The notes beneath the pieces were generated by a model. The model was not told the origin of the DNA. It made no database searches and saw only the letters and a list, made by a program, of their open reading frames with translations. From the NCBI GenBank assembly GCA_963839525.1, contig CAWIVJ010000007.1, forward strand, positions 393,836 through 457,835: DNA of 64,000 nucleotides. Direction: 5' to 3'. Below, one piece after another: positions 62,904-64,000 of the stretch (position 1 is the stretch's first letter; each line of letters begins with the position of its first letter). Source of the stretch: CAWIVJ01 sp963839525 (GTDB lineage: Bacteria; Cyanobacteriota; Vampirovibrionia; Gastranaerophilales; Gastranaerophilaceae). Made by a program: the position numbers and the translations under genes.

Positions 62904-63551
62904 ATGCTACCAAAAACACTACAAACCTTAAAAGAAGATATAGGAATAATTTATAAAAAAGATCCTGCTGCAAGAAATTTAGGGGAAGTGCTATTTTGCT
63001 ATCCCGGATTTCATGCCCTTTTAATGCATAGGATTGCGCATAAACTTTGGGTTTGGAAAATTCCACTAATTCCTCGATTGATTTCTGCATTTTCAAGATT
63101 TTTAACAGGAATCGATATTCATCCCGGGGCAACAATCGGCAGAAGATTTTTTATAGATCACGGCATGGGTGTTGTAATTGGCGAAACAACTGAAATAGGG
63201 GACGATGTTCTTCTTTATCAGGGTGTAACTCTTGGCGGAACCAGCTCTAAACAGGAAAAACGCCACCCTACTTTAGGAAGAGGGGTTGTTGTTGGAGCAG
63301 GAGCAAAAGTTTTAGGGAATATTACTTTAGGCAATTATTCAAAAGTCGGAGCCGGTTCCGTTGTGATAAATGATGTTCCCGAACGTGCAACTGTTGTAGG
63401 TGTTCCGGGAAGGGTGGTACTTCAAAAAGTATTTGATGAAGGAAGCGGTCTTTTAATGCACAACAGAATACCGGATCCTGTTTCTTGTGAATTAAACCGA
63501 TTGAAATATGAAGTTCAGGAATTACAGGAAATGGTAAAAAATAAAAAATAA
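62904..63551 (+). CDS. cysE: Serine O-acetyltransferase
   Basis: Acetyl-CoA plus serine gives O-acetylserine, the substrate of CysK. 215 residues: an N-terminal helical region, then a left-handed beta-helix with hexapeptide repeats (GIDIHPGATIGRRFFIDHGMGVVIGET, TEIGDDVLLYQGVTLGGTS, GRGVVVGAGAKVLGNITLGN). GVTLGGTS is diagnostic. It lies 88 bases after cysK. It is shorter than E. coli CysE (273), as in many bacteria. Cysteine feedback is expected for the family. Confidence 0.95.
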   Translation: MLPKTLQTLKEDIGIIYKKDPAARNLGEVLFCYPGFHALLMHRIAHKLWVWKIPLIPRLISAFSRFLTGIDIHPGATIGRRFFIDHGMGVVIGETTEIGDDVLLYQGVTLGGTSSKQEKRHPTLGRGVVVGAGAKVLGNITLGNYSKVGAGSVVINDVPERATVVGVPGRVVLQKVFDEGSGLLMHNRIPDPVSCELNRLKYEVQELQEMVKNKK

Positions 63552-63643
63552 TTAAAATCTTGTAATTTTAAAAATTAAGGTTGTTTTTTAAAAAATTTTA
63601 TGTAATAATAAAGTAAAGCAATCTGTTAATGATAGTTTATGCT

Positions 63644-63708
63644 TGTCAGAGTTGGACAGCATTTGGCTTTTAGTGAACACCTTCACGTAAGTCAATTTTT
63701 CTCTGACA
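63644..63708 (+). promoter_or_regulatory. Stem-loop upstream of the SWIM gene
   Basis: TGTCAGAG (63644-63651) pairs with CTCTGACA (63701-63708), 8 bp. The hairpin GTGAA/TTCAC (63673-63677 with 63682-63686) lies inside. Candidate structured leader or end of an RNA; no T-run follows. Confidence 0.35.
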
Positions 63709-63753
63709 TGGATGTTTGTAGCATATGCAAAGAAAGAGAGATACTCAAAAGTA

Positions 63754-64000
63754 GTGAGTACTAACGAATTTAATTTTAAGTATATTAAGAATAGAGCAAC
63801 TGCCGGCAGCTGGAGAAGAGGATACGAATGTTATCTCAAAGATTTGGTATTTGAAAAGTATCCTGAGAAAAATTTCTACAAAGCAAAGGTAAAAGGTAAT
63901 TTTCAGGATTTCTATAAAACTGACTTGATTTTCAAAAAAACTGTGGTTGAAGCTCGTTGTGATTGCCCGTTAAAAGAAGAATGGTGCAAACATGCTATTG
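63754..64000 (+). CDS. SWIM zinc-finger protein, N-terminal part
   Basis: The frame runs off the window. From GTG 63754 it reads MSTNEFNFKYIKNRATAGSW and later VEARCDCPLKEEWCKHAI. The CxCx(n)CxH pattern (C-D-C ... C-K-H) is the SWIM domain, a zinc finger for nucleic-acid or protein binding found next to SNF2 helicases and in stand-alone proteins. An in-frame ATG at 63712 is an alternative start. Nothing can be said about downstream domains. Confidence 0.7.
   Translation, partial: MSTNEFNFKYIKNRATAGSWRRGYECYLKDLVFEKYPEKNFYKAKVKGNFQDFYKTDLIFKKTVVEARCDCPLKEEWCKHAI

Overview
The window looks like a chromosomal segment of an AT-rich, anaerobic, diderm bacterium. The best guess is the non-photosynthetic sister group of Cyanobacteria (Gastranaerophilales / Vampirovibrionia, 'Melainabacteria'). 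This is inference: it rests on A+T-rich sequence, a class III anaerobic ribonucleotide reductase, a DAP-type MurE, an LptB/LptF-G/AsmA envelope set, a porin-like barrel protein, HEAT-repeat and EF-hand proteins, and a set of hypothetical proteins sharing a short N-terminal signature. No rRNA is present, so the taxonomic call is not proven. Most of the window is ordinary, dense core genome: 50 or so genes on both strands in short operons.

Layout. 1-11.7 kb: end of ald, dnaA, der, hisG-mazG, a HEAT-repeat protein with a structured leader, an orphan sensor kinase, a winged-helix protein, a DUF262 protein and ftsH. 11.9-14.6 kb: two lineage-specific hypotheticals. 14.7-17.6 kb: nrdD-nrdG, preceded by a 540-base gap holding a strong promoter and a candidate 6S-like RNA. 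18-24 kb: murE and a transpeptidase (division/cell-wall remnant), rph and small membrane or zinc-ribbon proteins. 24-33 kb: PHP protein, gatB, SIS protein, dnaK, D-lactate-type dehydrogenase, a radical-SAM-like hypothetical, an iron-sulfur flavoprotein-like reductase, and an RHH regulator followed by a folded element. 33-39 kb: response regulator, porin, PLP decarboxylase, MFS transporter, EF-hand proteins.

39.9-40.95 kb is the clearest accessory spot. A small cassette (HTH regulator, palindromic operator, 60-residue protein) is bracketed by a family of 58-bp double-hairpin repeats and by a 123-bp duplication of the 3' end of the AsmA-like gene. This is what integration at a gene end, with restoration of that end, would leave. 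41-47 kb: AsmA, lptB, lptF/G and a phosphodiester glycosidase family protein (envelope assembly). 47-55 kb: a 931-residue internally repeated membrane protein, recJ, another signature-bearing hypothetical, ctpA, and a 45-residue gene that is a short paralogue of its neighbour. 55.4-55.8 kb: two 121-bp tandem repeats that carry an inverted copy of the D-arm of the adjacent tRNA-Leu(UAA). 56-64 kb: pgk, a frameshifted small gene, a uridine-kinase-like gene, gshB, an EF-hand protein, tyrS, cysK-cysE, and the start of a SWIM zinc-finger protein.

Most unusual items: (1) five hypothetical proteins, one with a radical SAM CX3CX2C motif, sharing an N-terminal M-[KNQ]-I ... F-[KR]-G signature; (2) the tRNA-Leu-derived cloverleaf-like tandem repeats; (3) the duplicated AsmA 3' end with its cassette; (4) the candidate structured RNA upstream of nrdD; (5) two mutually exclusive hairpins ahead of the HEAT-repeat gene.
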